Assembly (NCBI RefSeq): GCF_000737325.1 | Contig: NZ_CP011125.1 | Location: forward strand, 8,122,001 to 8,186,000 | Direction of reading: 5' to 3' | From: Sandaracinus amylolyticus | GTDB lineage: Bacteria > Myxococcota_A > Polyangia > Polyangiales > Sandaracinaceae | Length of the DNA: 64,000 bases | Shown here: positions 25,945 through 34,813 of the stretch, one piece after another | How positions within the stretch are numbered: position 1 is the stretch's first letter | Layout: the number at the start of each line of letters is the position of its first letter | Notes under the pieces: model-generated | The model's database searches: none | Seen by the model: the letters and a program-made list of their open reading frames with translations, nothing else | What the model was told of the DNA's origin: nothing | Position numbers and translations under genes: made by a program

Positions 25945-26380
25945 GATGGGTCCGACCCATCCCCACCGACTCCAATCTCGATCTCGATGGGTCCGACCCA
26001 TCACGACCGACTCCAATCTCGATCCCGATGGGTCCGACCCATCCCAACCGGCTCCAAGCTCGATCTCGATGGGTCCGACCCATCACGACCGACTCCAATC
26101 TCGATCTCGATGGGTCCGACCCATCACTCATCGAGAAAATTCTCGACCACCGATGGGTACGACCCATCCCTCATCGAGAAAAATCTCGGCAACCGATGGG
26201 TCCGACCCATCCCTTTCGCCCCAAAACTCGACGACCGATGGGTCCGACCCATCCCCCATCGAGAAAATTCTCGGCAACCGATGGGTCCGACCCATCCCCC
26301 ATCGAGAAAATTCTCGACCACCGATGGGTCCGACCCATCCCGATCGACTCCAAACTCGATCCCGATGGGTCCGACCCATC
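25945..26380. repeat. array of eleven 17-bp palindromes, helically phased
   Basis: The sequence GATGGGTCCGACCCATC (8-bp arms, one central base) occurs at 25945, 25986, 26027, 26068, 26109, 26152, 26195, 26237, 26280, 26323 and 26364. Only the copy at 26152 differs (A for C at position 8). Spacing is 41, 41, 41, 41, 43, 43, 42, 43, 43, 41 bp, close to four helical turns, so all copies face the same side of the duplex. Linkers fall into two families: 24-bp linkers ending in CTCGAT(C/T)C after ACTCCAA, and 25-26-bp linkers, most with a second dyad CGAGAAAATTCTCG. The linkers are therefore related to each other, unlike CRISPR spacers. All reading frames stay open through the array, which produces spurious repeat proteins. 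The likely role is a multi-site protein-binding array. Confidence 0.92.
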
Positions 26381-26499
26381 CCGCGCACCGAAAATCTCGA
26401 CCCACGTCGATTTTCGACGCAACGCCGGAACCACACGCGCCGATGAGGGGGCACTCGCGAACAAGAGCGAGTCGAACCCCGGAAGGAGTGTGTGTCCCC

Positions 26500-27366
26500 A
26501 TGCCCGAGATCATCCACGAGCCGCCCGTCATGCCCGACGGTCCCACGCTGATCGCCGCGCTCGCGGCCAAGCGCGAGATCCTCACGAACATGCCGGCGAC
26601 CGAGGTGCTCCACGCGATGCGCCTCGATGCGCGCTCGGCGGCCGGCATCGCCGGCGGCAGCCTGCCGCGGATCGCCCGGCACCGCGCCGCGCTCATCGCG
26701 GAGTTCGGCGAGCGCGCCCGCGCGCTGCTCGACGACCTGCCGACCGTCGTCTACGCGACGTACCAGGCGGCGTACGACGTCGACGCGGCCGAGGACGACA
26801 GCGACATGCGCGAGCTGCACCGCCAGGTGCTCGAGGAGCACCAGCTCATCGCCGGCGACCTCGACGCCCTCGCCAACCGCAAGATCATCGACCGCTCGCG
26901 CATCGACGCCGGGCGCTCGATCCTGGGCTACCGGACGACCGTCGACAGCACGTTCGTGCTCCTCAGCCTCACCCGCTCGCTCTGGATGACCATCCAGGGC
27001 CGGACGCTGCTCACCGAGGCCGACCTCGAGCGCATCGAGGCGAAGGCGCAGGCGATGCTCGACCGCCTGAACCAGCGCGAGCAGCGCGCGACCCGCATGC
27101 CCACGCGCGAGCTGCGCGACCGCGCGCTCACGCTGCTCGTCCGCACCTACGACGAGATCCGCCGGATGCTCACGTTCGTGCGCTGGGCGCAGGGCGACGC
27201 CGACGAGATCGCGCCGTCGCTCTACGCGCGTCGCGGCCGCAAGCACGGCGGCACCGACACCGACCCGCCCGACGAGGACGTCGAGCCGACGCCGGAGCCG
27301 GAGCCCACGCCGGCGCCGATCGTCATCGAGGGCCCGAACAACGGCGGCGGACCCTTCGCCCCGTGA
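26500..27366 (+). CDS. hypothetical helical protein with acidic proline-rich tail
   Basis: The product has 288 residues from ATG 26500, with GGAAGGAG upstream; the frame upstream of this is only the palindrome array. The first 235 residues look all-helical with heptad-like spacing (GPTLIAALAAKREIL, MRELHRQVLEEHQLIAGDLDALANRK, LTEADLERIEAKAQAMLDRL, RELRDRALTLLVRTYDEIRRML). The tail is Asp/Pro/Glu-rich (DEDVEPTPEPEPTPAP). There is no signal peptide or membrane span. I do not recognise a family. It is the first gene after the palindrome array, 119 bp from its last copy, so it could be controlled by the array or encode a protein that binds it; both are inference. Confidence 0.75.
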   Translation: MPEIIHEPPVMPDGPTLIAALAAKREILTNMPATEVLHAMRLDARSAAGIAGGSLPRIARHRAALIAEFGERARALLDDLPTVVYATYQAAYDVDAAEDDSDMRELHRQVLEEHQLIAGDLDALANRKIIDRSRIDAGRSILGYRTTVDSTFVLLSLTRSLWMTIQGRTLLTEADLERIEAKAQAMLDRLNQREQRATRMPTRELRDRALTLLVRTYDEIRRMLTFVRWAQGDADEIAPSLYARRGRKHGGTDTDPPDEDVEPTPEPEPTPAPIVIEGPNNGGGPFAP

Positions 27367-27554
27367 TCGCAGCGCGCGGCGCTGGGACAGTCGACCACGA
27401 CCACGCCCACGACCACGTCGATGCGCGCGAACCGGCTGCACGTCGGCAAGCCGCCTCGTGAACGTAGACCGGACGTGAGCGTGGGCGTGGACGAGACCGC
27501 CATCACCGCGCTCGCTGCTCTCTCCTCTCCTTCGCACCGCTCACGGAGGCGATC

Positions 27555-28958
27555 GTGGCTCCTCGACTGCACCTCGGTCAGCGCCGGTCCATCGACGGAC
27601 GCAACGACCTCGGACCGTTCCACCTGCCCACCCATCACCTGCTGACGCACGCGGTCGTCGTCGGGATGACCGGCAGCGGCAAGACCGGCCTCGTCACCGT
27701 GATGGTCGAGGAGGCGCTGCGCGCCGGCGTGCCGGTGCTGGTGATCGGCGTCAAAGGCGACCTGCCGAACCTGAAGCTCGCGTTCCCGTCGCTCGACGCG
27801 GCGCGGATGGGGCCGTGGGTGGAGCCCGAGCCCGACGACGACGACGGCGTCGCCGATGCGCACGTGGTCGAGGCGGCGCTGGCGAAGCACGCCGAGGGCC
27901 TCCGCGAGTGGTCGATCGGGGAGGCCGAGCTCGCAGCGCACGCGGCGAGCACGATGGTGCGCGTCGTGACGCCCGGCTCCGACGCCGGCGAGCCGCTGCA
28001 TCTCCTGTCGGCGCTCGAGCGCAGCTCGGACGCCTGGGCGCACGACGCCGCCGCGAAACGCGCGCGCCTGAGCGCCGCGATCTCGCTGGTGCTGCGCCTC
28101 ACCGGGCGCGACGGCGACCCCGGCAAGAGCCGCGAGCACGCGTTCCTCGCGGTGCTCGCCGAGCAGCGGGTGCGGCGCGGCGAGACCGCGGCGCTCGAGC
28201 AGCTGGTGCCCGAGATCCTCGAGCCGCCGCTCGCCGTGGTGGGCGCGCTGCCGGTCGAGCAGTTCCTCTCGGCGCGCCTCCGGGCCGAGCTCGCGGCCGA
28301 CCTCAACACGCTGATCGCGTCACCGTCGTTCGCGTCGTGGCGGACGGGCCAGGATCTCGACGTCGCTCGGTGGATGGAGAAGGCCGACGGCAAGACACCG
28401 GCGACGGTGGTGAGCGTCGCGCACCTCGACGACGACGAGCGCGCGCTGGTGCTCGGCGTGCTGCTCGAGGAGGTGCTGACGTGGACGCGCAGCCTGCCCG
28501 GGAGCAGCCGGCTCAAGGCGCTCGTCGTGTTCGACGAGGTCTACGGCTTCATCCCGCCTCATCCGGCGAGCCCCCCGACCAAGCGTCCGCTCGTCGCGCT
28601 GATGAAGCAGGCGCGCGCGTATGGCGTCGGCGTCGTGCTCGCGACGCAGAACCCGATGGACCTCGACTACCGCGCGCTGTCCAACGCCGGCACGTGGATG
28701 CTCGGGCGCCTGCAGACCGACGCCGATCGCGCGCGCGTGATGGAAGGCCTCGGCGAGGACAAGAAGAAGAGCGAGCTCGGCGCGCTCGTGAAGATGCTCG
28801 CGCCGCGCTGGTTCGTGGTGCGCGACGCGAAGACGTCGCAGGCCACGCTCCTCAACCCGCGCTGGGCGATGTCGTACCTGCGCGGCCCGATGACGCAGAG
28901 CGAGATCCGGCGCGCGACGCGGAGCGAGCAGGAGGGCGAACGCGAGCTCGCCGGATGA
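27555..28958 (+). CDS. HerA/FtsK-like ATPase
   Basis: The 467-residue protein starts at GTG 27555, with GGAGG six bases upstream. Walker A GMTGSGKTGLVTVM lies near residue 37 and Walker B LKALVVFDEVYGF near residue 335. A sensor-like stretch KQARAYGVGVVLATQNPMDLDYRALSN follows near residue 360, as in HerA/DUF853-type hexameric DNA-pumping ATPases. The N-terminal barrel is short. It has no NurA or nuclease partner beside it. Known relatives translocate DNA in recombination, conjugation or defence (for example with SIR2 or DUF4297 effectors), but here the neighbour is an unknown helical protein. Codon use matches the chromosome, so it is not clearly part of the island. Confidence 0.88.
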   Translation: MAPRLHLGQRRSIDGRNDLGPFHLPTHHLLTHAVVVGMTGSGKTGLVTVMVEEALRAGVPVLVIGVKGDLPNLKLAFPSLDAARMGPWVEPEPDDDDGVADAHVVEAALAKHAEGLREWSIGEAELAAHAASTMVRVVTPGSDAGEPLHLLSALERSSDAWAHDAAAKRARLSAAISLVLRLTGRDGDPGKSREHAFLAVLAEQRVRRGETAALEQLVPEILEPPLAVVGALPVEQFLSARLRAELAADLNTLIASPSFASWRTGQDLDVARWMEKADGKTPATVVSVAHLDDDERALVLGVLLEEVLTWTRSLPGSSRLKALVVFDEVYGFIPPHPASPPTKRPLVALMKQARAYGVGVVLATQNPMDLDYRALSNAGTWMLGRLQTDADRARVMEGLGEDKKKSELGALVKMLAPRWFVVRDAKTSQATLLNPRWAMSYLRGPMTQSEIRRATRSEQEGERELAG

Positions 28959-28980
28959 GCGCTCGCCTGGGGCGCGCGCG

Positions 28981-29730
28981 TCAGAGACCGCCGATGTGGC
29001 CGCCGCCGCCGAAGCCGCCACCGCCGAGGCGGAGGGGCGGGCCGATGCCGAGCGTCGCGCGGAAGGTCGCGGGCGCGGCGTCGGGCGGCGCGGAGAAGCG
29101 CGAGGCGCGCAGCGCGTCGACGACGCACGCGGCGGCGCGGCCGGACGGGCGGATTGCACGCGCGTCGCTCACCGCGCCGCTCGCGTCCACCGTGACCTGC
29201 ACGTCGTACGCGATCTCGCGCGCGCCGCGACGACACGCGACGAAGCGCTCCAGATCGCGCGGCCCGAGCGGGCCGTGCCACGACACGCCGGAGCTGCTGC
29301 CGCTGCCGCCGAAGGAGCCGATGCCGACGAGCGGCGCGAGCACCGAGAGCGTCACGCGCACCGTGGCGGGATGACCGTGCGGGAAGCGCGCCCCCGCGAG
29401 CGCGCCGCGCACGCACTCCGCCGACGGTCCGTCGTACGTCGCGATGGTGACGCGACCGCGCGCATCTACGTCGAGCGCGAGCGGATGCGACTCGAGCACC
29501 GGGCCCGGGCCGGCGCAGCGTGCGTTCAGCTCGGGCAGCGCCCAGTCGAGCGCCCAGCCCGCCTCGCGCGCCGTGAGGCCCTCCGCGGCGTCGACCACGA
29601 TGCTGAACACACGGTGCTGCGCGTGGTCGCCCTCGCTCGTCACCGCCGGCGCGGCGTCCTGCGCGTTCGCCGTCGCGAGCGCGCCGAGCATCACGAGCGA
29701 GAGCACGCCCGTGGTCGTCGATCTCGTCAT
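28981..29730 (-). CDS. secreted protein with TonB-C-like regions
   Basis: The protein has 249 residues from ATG 29730. A signal peptide ends at about residue 22 (TANAQ), and sequence before this ATG lacks coding character. Two similar beta-alpha-beta stretches are visible (VDARGRVTIATYDGPSAECVRGALAGARFP and VDASGAVSDARAIRPSGRAAACVVDALRASRF, quoted here only in part as family-like pattern), resembling the AgmX/TonB C-terminal fold in which a paired Cys closes the helix. The protein ends in a Gly-rich tail. A periplasmic or surface location is predicted; the function is unknown. Confidence 0.75.
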   Translation of the reverse strand: MTRSTTTGVLSLVMLGALATANAQDAAPAVTSEGDHAQHRVFSIVVDAAEGLTAREAGWALDWALPELNARCAGPGPVLESHPLALDVDARGRVTIATYDGPSAECVRGALAGARFPHGHPATVRVTLSVLAPLVGIGSFGGSGSSSGVSWHGPLGPRDLERFVACRRGAREIAYDVQVTVDASGAVSDARAIRPSGRAAACVVDALRASRFSAPPDAAPATFRATLGIGPPLRLGGGGFGGGGHIGGL

Positions 29731-29869
29731 CGCTGCGAGAATGACACGCTCGGCCGAGGCGCTCCTTCGGGAGGCAACGACGCTCACTTCGTCCTCCGGC
29801 AAGCCGAACACACCCGATCGACGGACCCGTCTCGGACGCGGCGATGCCGTCCGTGCTCCGTCGTGCGTG

Positions 29870-30064
29870 CTACGGGGATCGGTCGAGCCGTGAGGGCGCG
29901 TGCTCCATCTTCGCCTCGCGCGCGACGACCCACGCCCTCGAGCGGTTCTTCGCGGGCCCGATGTCGCGCTGGTGGTCGATCCCCGAGGCGACGACGAGCG
30001 CAGCGGCCACTGCGAGAACGGCGAGCACCGTCGTGCGCCAGCGCGAGAATCGATTCGAGGACAC
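29870..30064 (-). CDS. small single-span membrane protein
   Basis: This 64-residue frame starts with GTG at 30064, preceded by AGGAG nine bases away. It has a basic N-terminus, one hydrophobic helix (about residues 12-27; VLAVLAVAAALVVASG) and a soluble basic tail. It follows the upstream gene on the same strand by 36 bp, which supports co-transcription. The family is not recognised. The short length and strong GC bias leave doubt about whether it is expressed. Confidence 0.5.
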   Translation of the reverse strand: MSSNRFSRWRTTVLAVLAVAAALVVASGIDHQRDIGPAKNRSRAWVVAREAKMEHAPSRLDRSP

Positions 30065-30100
30065 GCGATGTTCTCCTATGCGCGCCGGCGCCGCGCATGA

Positions 30101-30787
30101 TCACTCGAAGGACGAGACGAGCAGCCCGAGGAGCGCGGACACGAGCACGACCGCGGCCAGCACGACGAGCGCGATTCCGCCGACCTTGGATGCCTCGCGT
30201 ACGCTCGGGGCGACCGGGCCGACCCGGAACGACGGCGGCTCGCGGGAGGGAAGCGACAGCGCCGCAGCGAGAGCGCGGTCGATGTGCGGGGGACATGGCC
30301 GCTGCGCGCCCTCGACGACCTTGCGCGAGGTGTATGCGCGGTGCTCGGCCGAGCTCTCGCCGAGCTCGTTGCGGAGCTCGTCTTCTCCGATTCCGGCGAA
30401 GTCATCGTCGTCGAAGAACGCTGCGGCCTCCCACGGCTGCACCTCACCGCGAGCCACGAGCCAGCCATCGCCCTCTTGGTACTGGAGCTCGCGCACGCAT
30501 GCATCGCCGCGGAACAGCGCGAGACGGAACGAGTCCCCCGCGATGCGGAGAGCGACCGCGCTGCGCCCGGGGAGCGCCGCGGCGAGGCGCGCGGCGGCGC
30601 CGTGGACGCGCTCCCACGGCAGGTCGTCGGTGAGCTCCAAACACGACCACTGTCGCGCGTCGCGACGCGCGCGCTCGGGTGCGCTGGGGACGGAGATCGT
30701 GTGACCCGGAAAGACCGATTCGAGCGTTCGCGCGATGTCGGCCTGCGCGTCCTCGCCGTCGGCCTGGATGTAGATGCGATGGATCAT
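30101..30787 (-). CDS. hypothetical protein with C-terminal membrane anchor
   Basis: The protein has 228 residues. The N-terminal 180 residues are soluble with mixed alpha/beta composition (MIHRIYIQADGEDAQADI start, GDSFRLALFRGDACVRELQYQEGDGW in the middle) and an acidic FFDDDDF segment. A single span lies at about residues 203-223 (GGIALVVLAAVVLVSALLGLL), with only a few residues after it, so it is tail-anchored. No family motif is recognised. It probably forms an operon with the small membrane protein downstream. Confidence 0.7.
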   Translation of the reverse strand: MIHRIYIQADGEDAQADIARTLESVFPGHTISVPSAPERARRDARQWSCLELTDDLPWERVHGAAARLAAALPGRSAVALRIAGDSFRLALFRGDACVRELQYQEGDGWLVARGEVQPWEAAAFFDDDDFAGIGEDELRNELGESSAEHRAYTSRKVVEGAQRPCPPHIDRALAAALSLPSREPPSFRVGPVAPSVREASKVGGIALVVLAAVVLVSALLGLLVSSFE

Positions 30788-31176
30788 GCGCGGCGACTCC
30801 GGAAGGGACTCGTCCTCGTACGCTCGCAGGATCGCGAGCGCCCCCGCAGCATCCTACGAAGGCGGCCTGCTGCTCCGTGACCGCGCGCAGCGCCTGCGCG
30901 CTCGGCGTGGCGGGCTGCCGAGGCGGCGGGCGAGGCGCTGAGCGATCGCTGACGTCGGACGCCGCGGACTGCATCGCGACTGCGTCCACCAGCGCCGGCC
31001 GCGCCTGCGCGGTGAGCAGCTGGCGGGCGTGCACGTCCTCGCGGCGGGCGCGCGCGAAGCTCAGGCCGAGCAGCGGCGACACGCGCGCGCGGCGCGGGCG
31101 CGCTCGTCGCTCCTGCCCGGCCGGCCGCGGGGTGCCGTGGACGCGCGGCACCACGCCGCGCGCCACTCGTAGGACC
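30788..31176. other. 389-bp intergenic region without a supported gene
   Basis: Open frames run through this stretch on both strands because of the base composition. None has a ribosome-binding site, family motif or plausible amino-acid composition; the - strand frame is Arg/Ala/Pro-rich. It may contain the remains of a gene downstream of the Calx-beta protein gene, and the promoter of the tail-anchored protein gene. Confidence 0.35.
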
Positions 31177-34100
31177 TCAGCGCGCGCGGCGGCGCGCGGC
31201 CAGCACGAGCGCCAGCGCGAGCATGGCCGCCGCGGCGATCGGGCTCACCGCGCGGCGATCGCCGCCGATCACGACGCAGCCGCAGCCGCCGTCCTCGCGC
31301 ATCACCACGCCGGCGTCGGGCGAGGTGCCCGCGTCGGGCGCGACGCTCGCGTCGAGCGTCTCGCCGGCGTCGGTGCCGGCGTCGGGCGCGTCGTCGTCGT
31401 CGAGGATCGTGCCCTCGGCCGAGTCCTCGTCGAGCGTCGCGTTCGTCGCGGCGCTGAGCACGAGGAGCAGCGTCTCGTCGTTCTCGACCTCGACGTCGCC
31501 GAGCACCTGCACCGTGACCGTCTGCGTCGTCTCGCCGGGCGCGAACGTGAGCGTGCCGCTCGCGGTCTCGTAGTCGCCGTCCTCGATCGTCGCGGTGCCG
31601 TCTTCGGTCGTGTAGTCGATCGTGACGGTGTCGCTGCTCGCGTGGCTCAGCGTGATCGTGAACGCGAGATCGGTGGTGCCCTCGTCGCCCTCGTCGACCT
31701 CGGCGCCCGCGACGACGACGATCGGCGCGCCCTCGTCGTCGAGGATCGTGAGCGCGCCCTCGTCGTCGGAGATCGTCGCGTTCGTCGCGCCCGACAGGCG
31801 CACGAGCACGGTCTCGTCGTCCTCGGAGGTCGTGTCGCCGGTCACGTCGATCGCGACCGGCTGCGAGACCTCGCCCGGCGCGAACGTGAGCGTGCCCGAC
31901 GCCGCGACGTAGTCGTCGCTCGTGGCGCTGCCGTCGGCGCTCGCCCACGCGACGGTGATCGGCTGCGCGCTCGGGCCCGAGAGCGTGACGCTCAGGGTCG
32001 CGGCCATCGTGCCGGTGTTGCCCTCGGGGATCGTCGCGTCGGCGATCGCGAGCGCGGGCTCGCTCTCGTCGTCGGTGATCGTGACCGTCGCGCTGCCGTC
32101 CGCGACCGTCGCGCCGCTCGGCGAGCTCAGCGTGATCGCGAAGCGCTCGACGCCCTCGTGCACGTCGTCGCCGAGCACACGAAGCGCGATCGTCTGGGTC
32201 GCGGTGCCGGCGGGGAACGTGAGCGTCCCGCTCGCGGCGTCGTAGTCGCTCCCGCTCGTCGCGCTGTCGTCCGCGGTCGCGTAGCCGACGGTGACCGGGG
32301 TCGCGGTCGTCCCCACGAGGCGCACCGTGACCGCCGCATCGAGCGCGCCATCGGTCTCGGCGACCGCGACGTCGTCGATCGCGAGCGTCGGCAGCGCGTC
32401 GTCGTTCTCGATCGTGCCGGTGCCCTCGGCGTCACCGAGCGTGCCAACCAACGGTGCGCTCAGCCGCAGCACGAAGGTCTCGTCGGGCTCGTGACGCATG
32501 TCGCCGCGCACCATCACGTTGATCGCGCGCGTCGTCTCGCCCGCGTCGATGCGCAGCATGCCCGAGGCCGCGGTGTAGTCGGCGTCGGCGATCGTCGCGG
32601 TGCCGTCGGCGGTCGCGTAGCTCACGTCGACGAACGACGAGCTGGGGTTCGAGAGCGTGACGACGAAGGTCGCGGTGGTGACCCCGGTCGTCCCTTCGAC
32701 GACCGACACGTCGTTCACCGAGATCGTCGGCGCCGCGTCGTCGTTCACGATCGTGCCGACGCCGACCGAGTCGCCGAGCGTGCCGACCACGGGCGCGCTC
32801 AGGAGGAGCGAGAACGCCTCGTCGGGCTCGTGGCGGAGGTCGCCGCGCACCGGGACGTCGACGCTGAGGCTGGTGACGCCGGGCGCGAAGGTGAGCGTGC
32901 CCATCGTCTGCGTGTAGTCGCCGTCGGCGAGCGTCGCGCTGCCCACCTGCGTCGCGTAGTTGACGCGCACCTGCGACGCGCTGGGGCGCGAGAGCGTGAC
33001 GGTGAACTGCGCGGGCGTGGTGCCGCTCGCGCCCTCGGTGACGCTGGCGTCGCTCACCGCGATCGCCGGCGCGGCGTCGTCGTTGGTGATCGTGCCGAGG
33101 CCCCTCGCGTCGGTGATGGTGGCGCCGGCGGGCGCGCTGAGGACGACCTCGAACGTCTCGTTCGGCTCGTGCTCGAGGTCGCCGCGCACCGGGACGGTGA
33201 TGTTGCGGCTGGTCGCGCCGGGCGTGAACGTCAGCGTACCGGAGCGCGCGTCGTAGTCGCTCCCCGCGGTCGCGGTGCCGTTCGTGGTCGCGTAGGCGAC
33301 GGTCACGGTCTCCGAGGTGGGCGCGCTCAGCGTGACGGCGAACGTGAGGTTGGTGGTGCCGCTGTTCCCCTCGGCGACCGATGCGTTCGCGACCGAGAGC
33401 GTGGGTCGCACGTCGTCGTTCTCGATCACGACGGAGCCTTGTGCGTCGGCGAGGGTCGCCCCGGTCGGCGCCGAGAGGTTCACCACCATCGCCTCGTCCG
33501 GCTCGAAGCGCGTGTCGCCGCGCACGGTGACCGAGACGGTGCGCGAGGTGGTGCCCGCCGGGAACATCAGCGTGCCCGAGGCCGCGACGTAGTCCGCGTC
33601 GCCCACGAGCGCGGTCCCGTTGGCGCTCGCGTAGGCGACGGTCGCGGGGACGCTCGACGCGCCCGAGAGGATCACGGTGAGCGTCGCGTTGCGGGTGCCC
33701 GTGTTGCCCTCGACCACGCTGGTGCTCGAGATGCGGAAGCACGGGCGCTGCGTGGACTCGTACGCGCCGACGTCGCGTGCGCCGCCGGCGAGCCGAGGCT
33801 GGCCGCGCTGATCGGTCGTGGGGCCGCCGCTGGTCGCGCCGGCGTCGATGCCCGGGCTGCACGCGAGCAGCGCGCGCGTCGCGGTCGGGCCGCCGTTGTC
33901 CACGAGCGGACCGAGCAGCGGCGTCGCGACCTGGTTGCCAGTGAGGACGCCGGTCGGCGCGAGCGCGGGCGCGGCGTGGAACAGGTTGTACCCCTGCGAC
34001 ACGAACGTGCCGGTGCCCGTCACGGCGGGCGCGCTCGGGGCTGAAGAGAGCAGCGAGTGTCCGATCGTGAGCGTGTCGCCGGGGGCGACGGCGAACGCGG

Positions 34101-34734
34101 GCTCGCCGCTGCCGGCGACGATCGTGCAATGCGTGAGCGTCGCGCTGCCACCGAAGCGGGCGACGATCCCGCGGTGCGGTGCGTCGATCGTCACGTTCGT
34201 CAGCTCCGCGATGCCGTGCACCGCGATGGCTCCCTCGACGCCGCCGCGGTTGCCCGCGATCGTGCTCGCAGTCGCGCGGAGGCGGCCACCTCCGCGCACC
34301 CAGATGCCGGTGCCGCCGCTCGCGGCCTCGCACCCGCGGATCGTGCTGCGCTCGAGGTCGAGCGTGCCTGCGACGTCGATGCACCCGCCGAAGGCCGGGC
34401 TGCGGCCGCGCTCGATCGTGAGGCGTCGGATCGTCGCGGTGATCCCGGCCGCGACGGTCAGCGGGACGTGCGCATCCGCGCCCGAGATCACGAGCCGGCC
34501 TTCGCCGTCGATGTCCGTGCCGCTGCGCGTGATCGTGCGCGGCCCGGGCAGGGTGATCGTGGTCGGACCGGCGCACGAGAACGTCGCGATCCCACCGGCG
34601 GCGAGGGCGGCGTCGAAGCCGGCGAGCGTGCAGGGATAAAGGACGGCGTGGGCGCGTCCTGGCGCGAGCGCGAGCGCGACGACGAACGTGAGCGCGGAGA
34701 CGAGGCGGACGATGAAGATGCGTGAAGCGTGCAT
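31177..34734 (-). CDS. Calx-beta repeat surface protein with MYXO-CTERM-like anchor
   Basis: The product has 1185 residues from ATG 34734, where a signal peptide begins (ALAPGRAHA cleavage region near residue 30); the frame to 35142 is spurious extension. Residues about 35-330 form a right-handed parallel beta-helix with a choice-of-anchor-type closing block (PLVDNGGPTATRALL, DQRGQPR). Seven Calx-beta domains of about 115 residues follow. Each opens with a V-x-E-G-(N/T/A)-x-G strand, contains Y-A-(T/S)-x-(N/D)-G-x-A and F-x-x-G, and ends in a NDD- or DDE-type calcium motif. The C-terminus has Asp-Ala-Gly linkers, GCGC, one hydrophobic helix and an RRRAR tail, the MYXO-CTERM sorting pattern. 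It is a calcium-stabilised surface adhesin-like protein. Confidence 0.92.
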   Translation of the reverse strand: MHASRIFIVRLVSALTFVVALALAPGRAHAVLYPCTLAGFDAALAAGGIATFSCAGPTTITLPGPRTITRSGTDIDGEGRLVISGADAHVPLTVAAGITATIRRLTIERGRSPAFGGCIDVAGTLDLERSTIRGCEAASGGTGIWVRGGGRLRATASTIAGNRGGVEGAIAVHGIAELTNVTIDAPHRGIVARFGGSATLTHCTIVAGSGEPAFAVAPGDTLTIGHSLLSSAPSAPAVTGTGTFVSQGYNLFHAAPALAPTGVLTGNQVATPLLGPLVDNGGPTATRALLACSPGIDAGATSGGPTTDQRGQPRLAGGARDVGAYESTQRPCFRISSTSVVEGNTGTRNATLTVILSGASSVPATVAYASANGTALVGDADYVAASGTLMFPAGTTSRTVSVTVRGDTRFEPDEAMVVNLSAPTGATLADAQGSVVIENDDVRPTLSVANASVAEGNSGTTNLTFAVTLSAPTSETVTVAYATTNGTATAGSDYDARSGTLTFTPGATSRNITVPVRGDLEHEPNETFEVVLSAPAGATITDARGLGTITNDDAAPAIAVSDASVTEGASGTTPAQFTVTLSRPSASQVRVNYATQVGSATLADGDYTQTMGTLTFAPGVTSLSVDVPVRGDLRHEPDEAFSLLLSAPVVGTLGDSVGVGTIVNDDAAPTISVNDVSVVEGTTGVTTATFVVTLSNPSSSFVDVSYATADGTATIADADYTAASGMLRIDAGETTRAINVMVRGDMRHEPDETFVLRLSAPLVGTLGDAEGTGTIENDDALPTLAIDDVAVAETDGALDAAVTVRLVGTTATPVTVGYATADDSATSGSDYDAASGTLTFPAGTATQTIALRVLGDDVHEGVERFAITLSSPSGATVADGSATVTITDDESEPALAIADATIPEGNTGTMAATLSVTLSGPSAQPITVAWASADGSATSDDYVAASGTLTFAPGEVSQPVAIDVTGDTTSEDDETVLVRLSGATNATISDDEGALTILDDEGAPIVVVAGAEVDEGDEGTTDLAFTITLSHASSDTVTIDYTTEDGTATIEDGDYETASGTLTFAPGETTQTVTVQVLGDVEVENDETLLLVLSAATNATLDEDSAEGTILDDDDAPDAGTDAGETLDASVAPDAGTSPDAGVVMREDGGCGCVVIGGDRRAVSPIAAAAMLALALVLAARRRAR

Positions 34735-34813
34735 GCGGGCGTCTCCACGATCGCAGACTGAACACGCGGTTCCAAGACCGTGCCGCGCCGCGTACGATCG
34801 CGGCCCGATCACG

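Noticed and set aside
25945-26380. CRISPR array
   Set aside because: Repeats are only 17 bp and fully palindromic, and the intervening sequences are near-copies of each other in two families. No cas gene is near.
25803-27461. Several long open frames across the palindrome array on both strands
   Set aside because: They consist of a repeated short peptide produced by translating the 17-bp palindrome in different frames. The repeats contain no stop codons, and no ribosome-binding site or family supports them.
30679-34044. A 1121-codon + strand frame opposite the Calx-beta gene
   Set aside because: It is a shadow of the Calx-beta repeats, containing only Arg/Val/Gly-rich repeated sequence, while the - strand frame shows clear domains and a signal peptide.
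34688-34813. Longer N-terminus for the di-haem peroxidase
   Set aside because: The lipoprotein signal peptide starts exactly at ATG 34814; upstream codons would hide it and overlap the promoter region.
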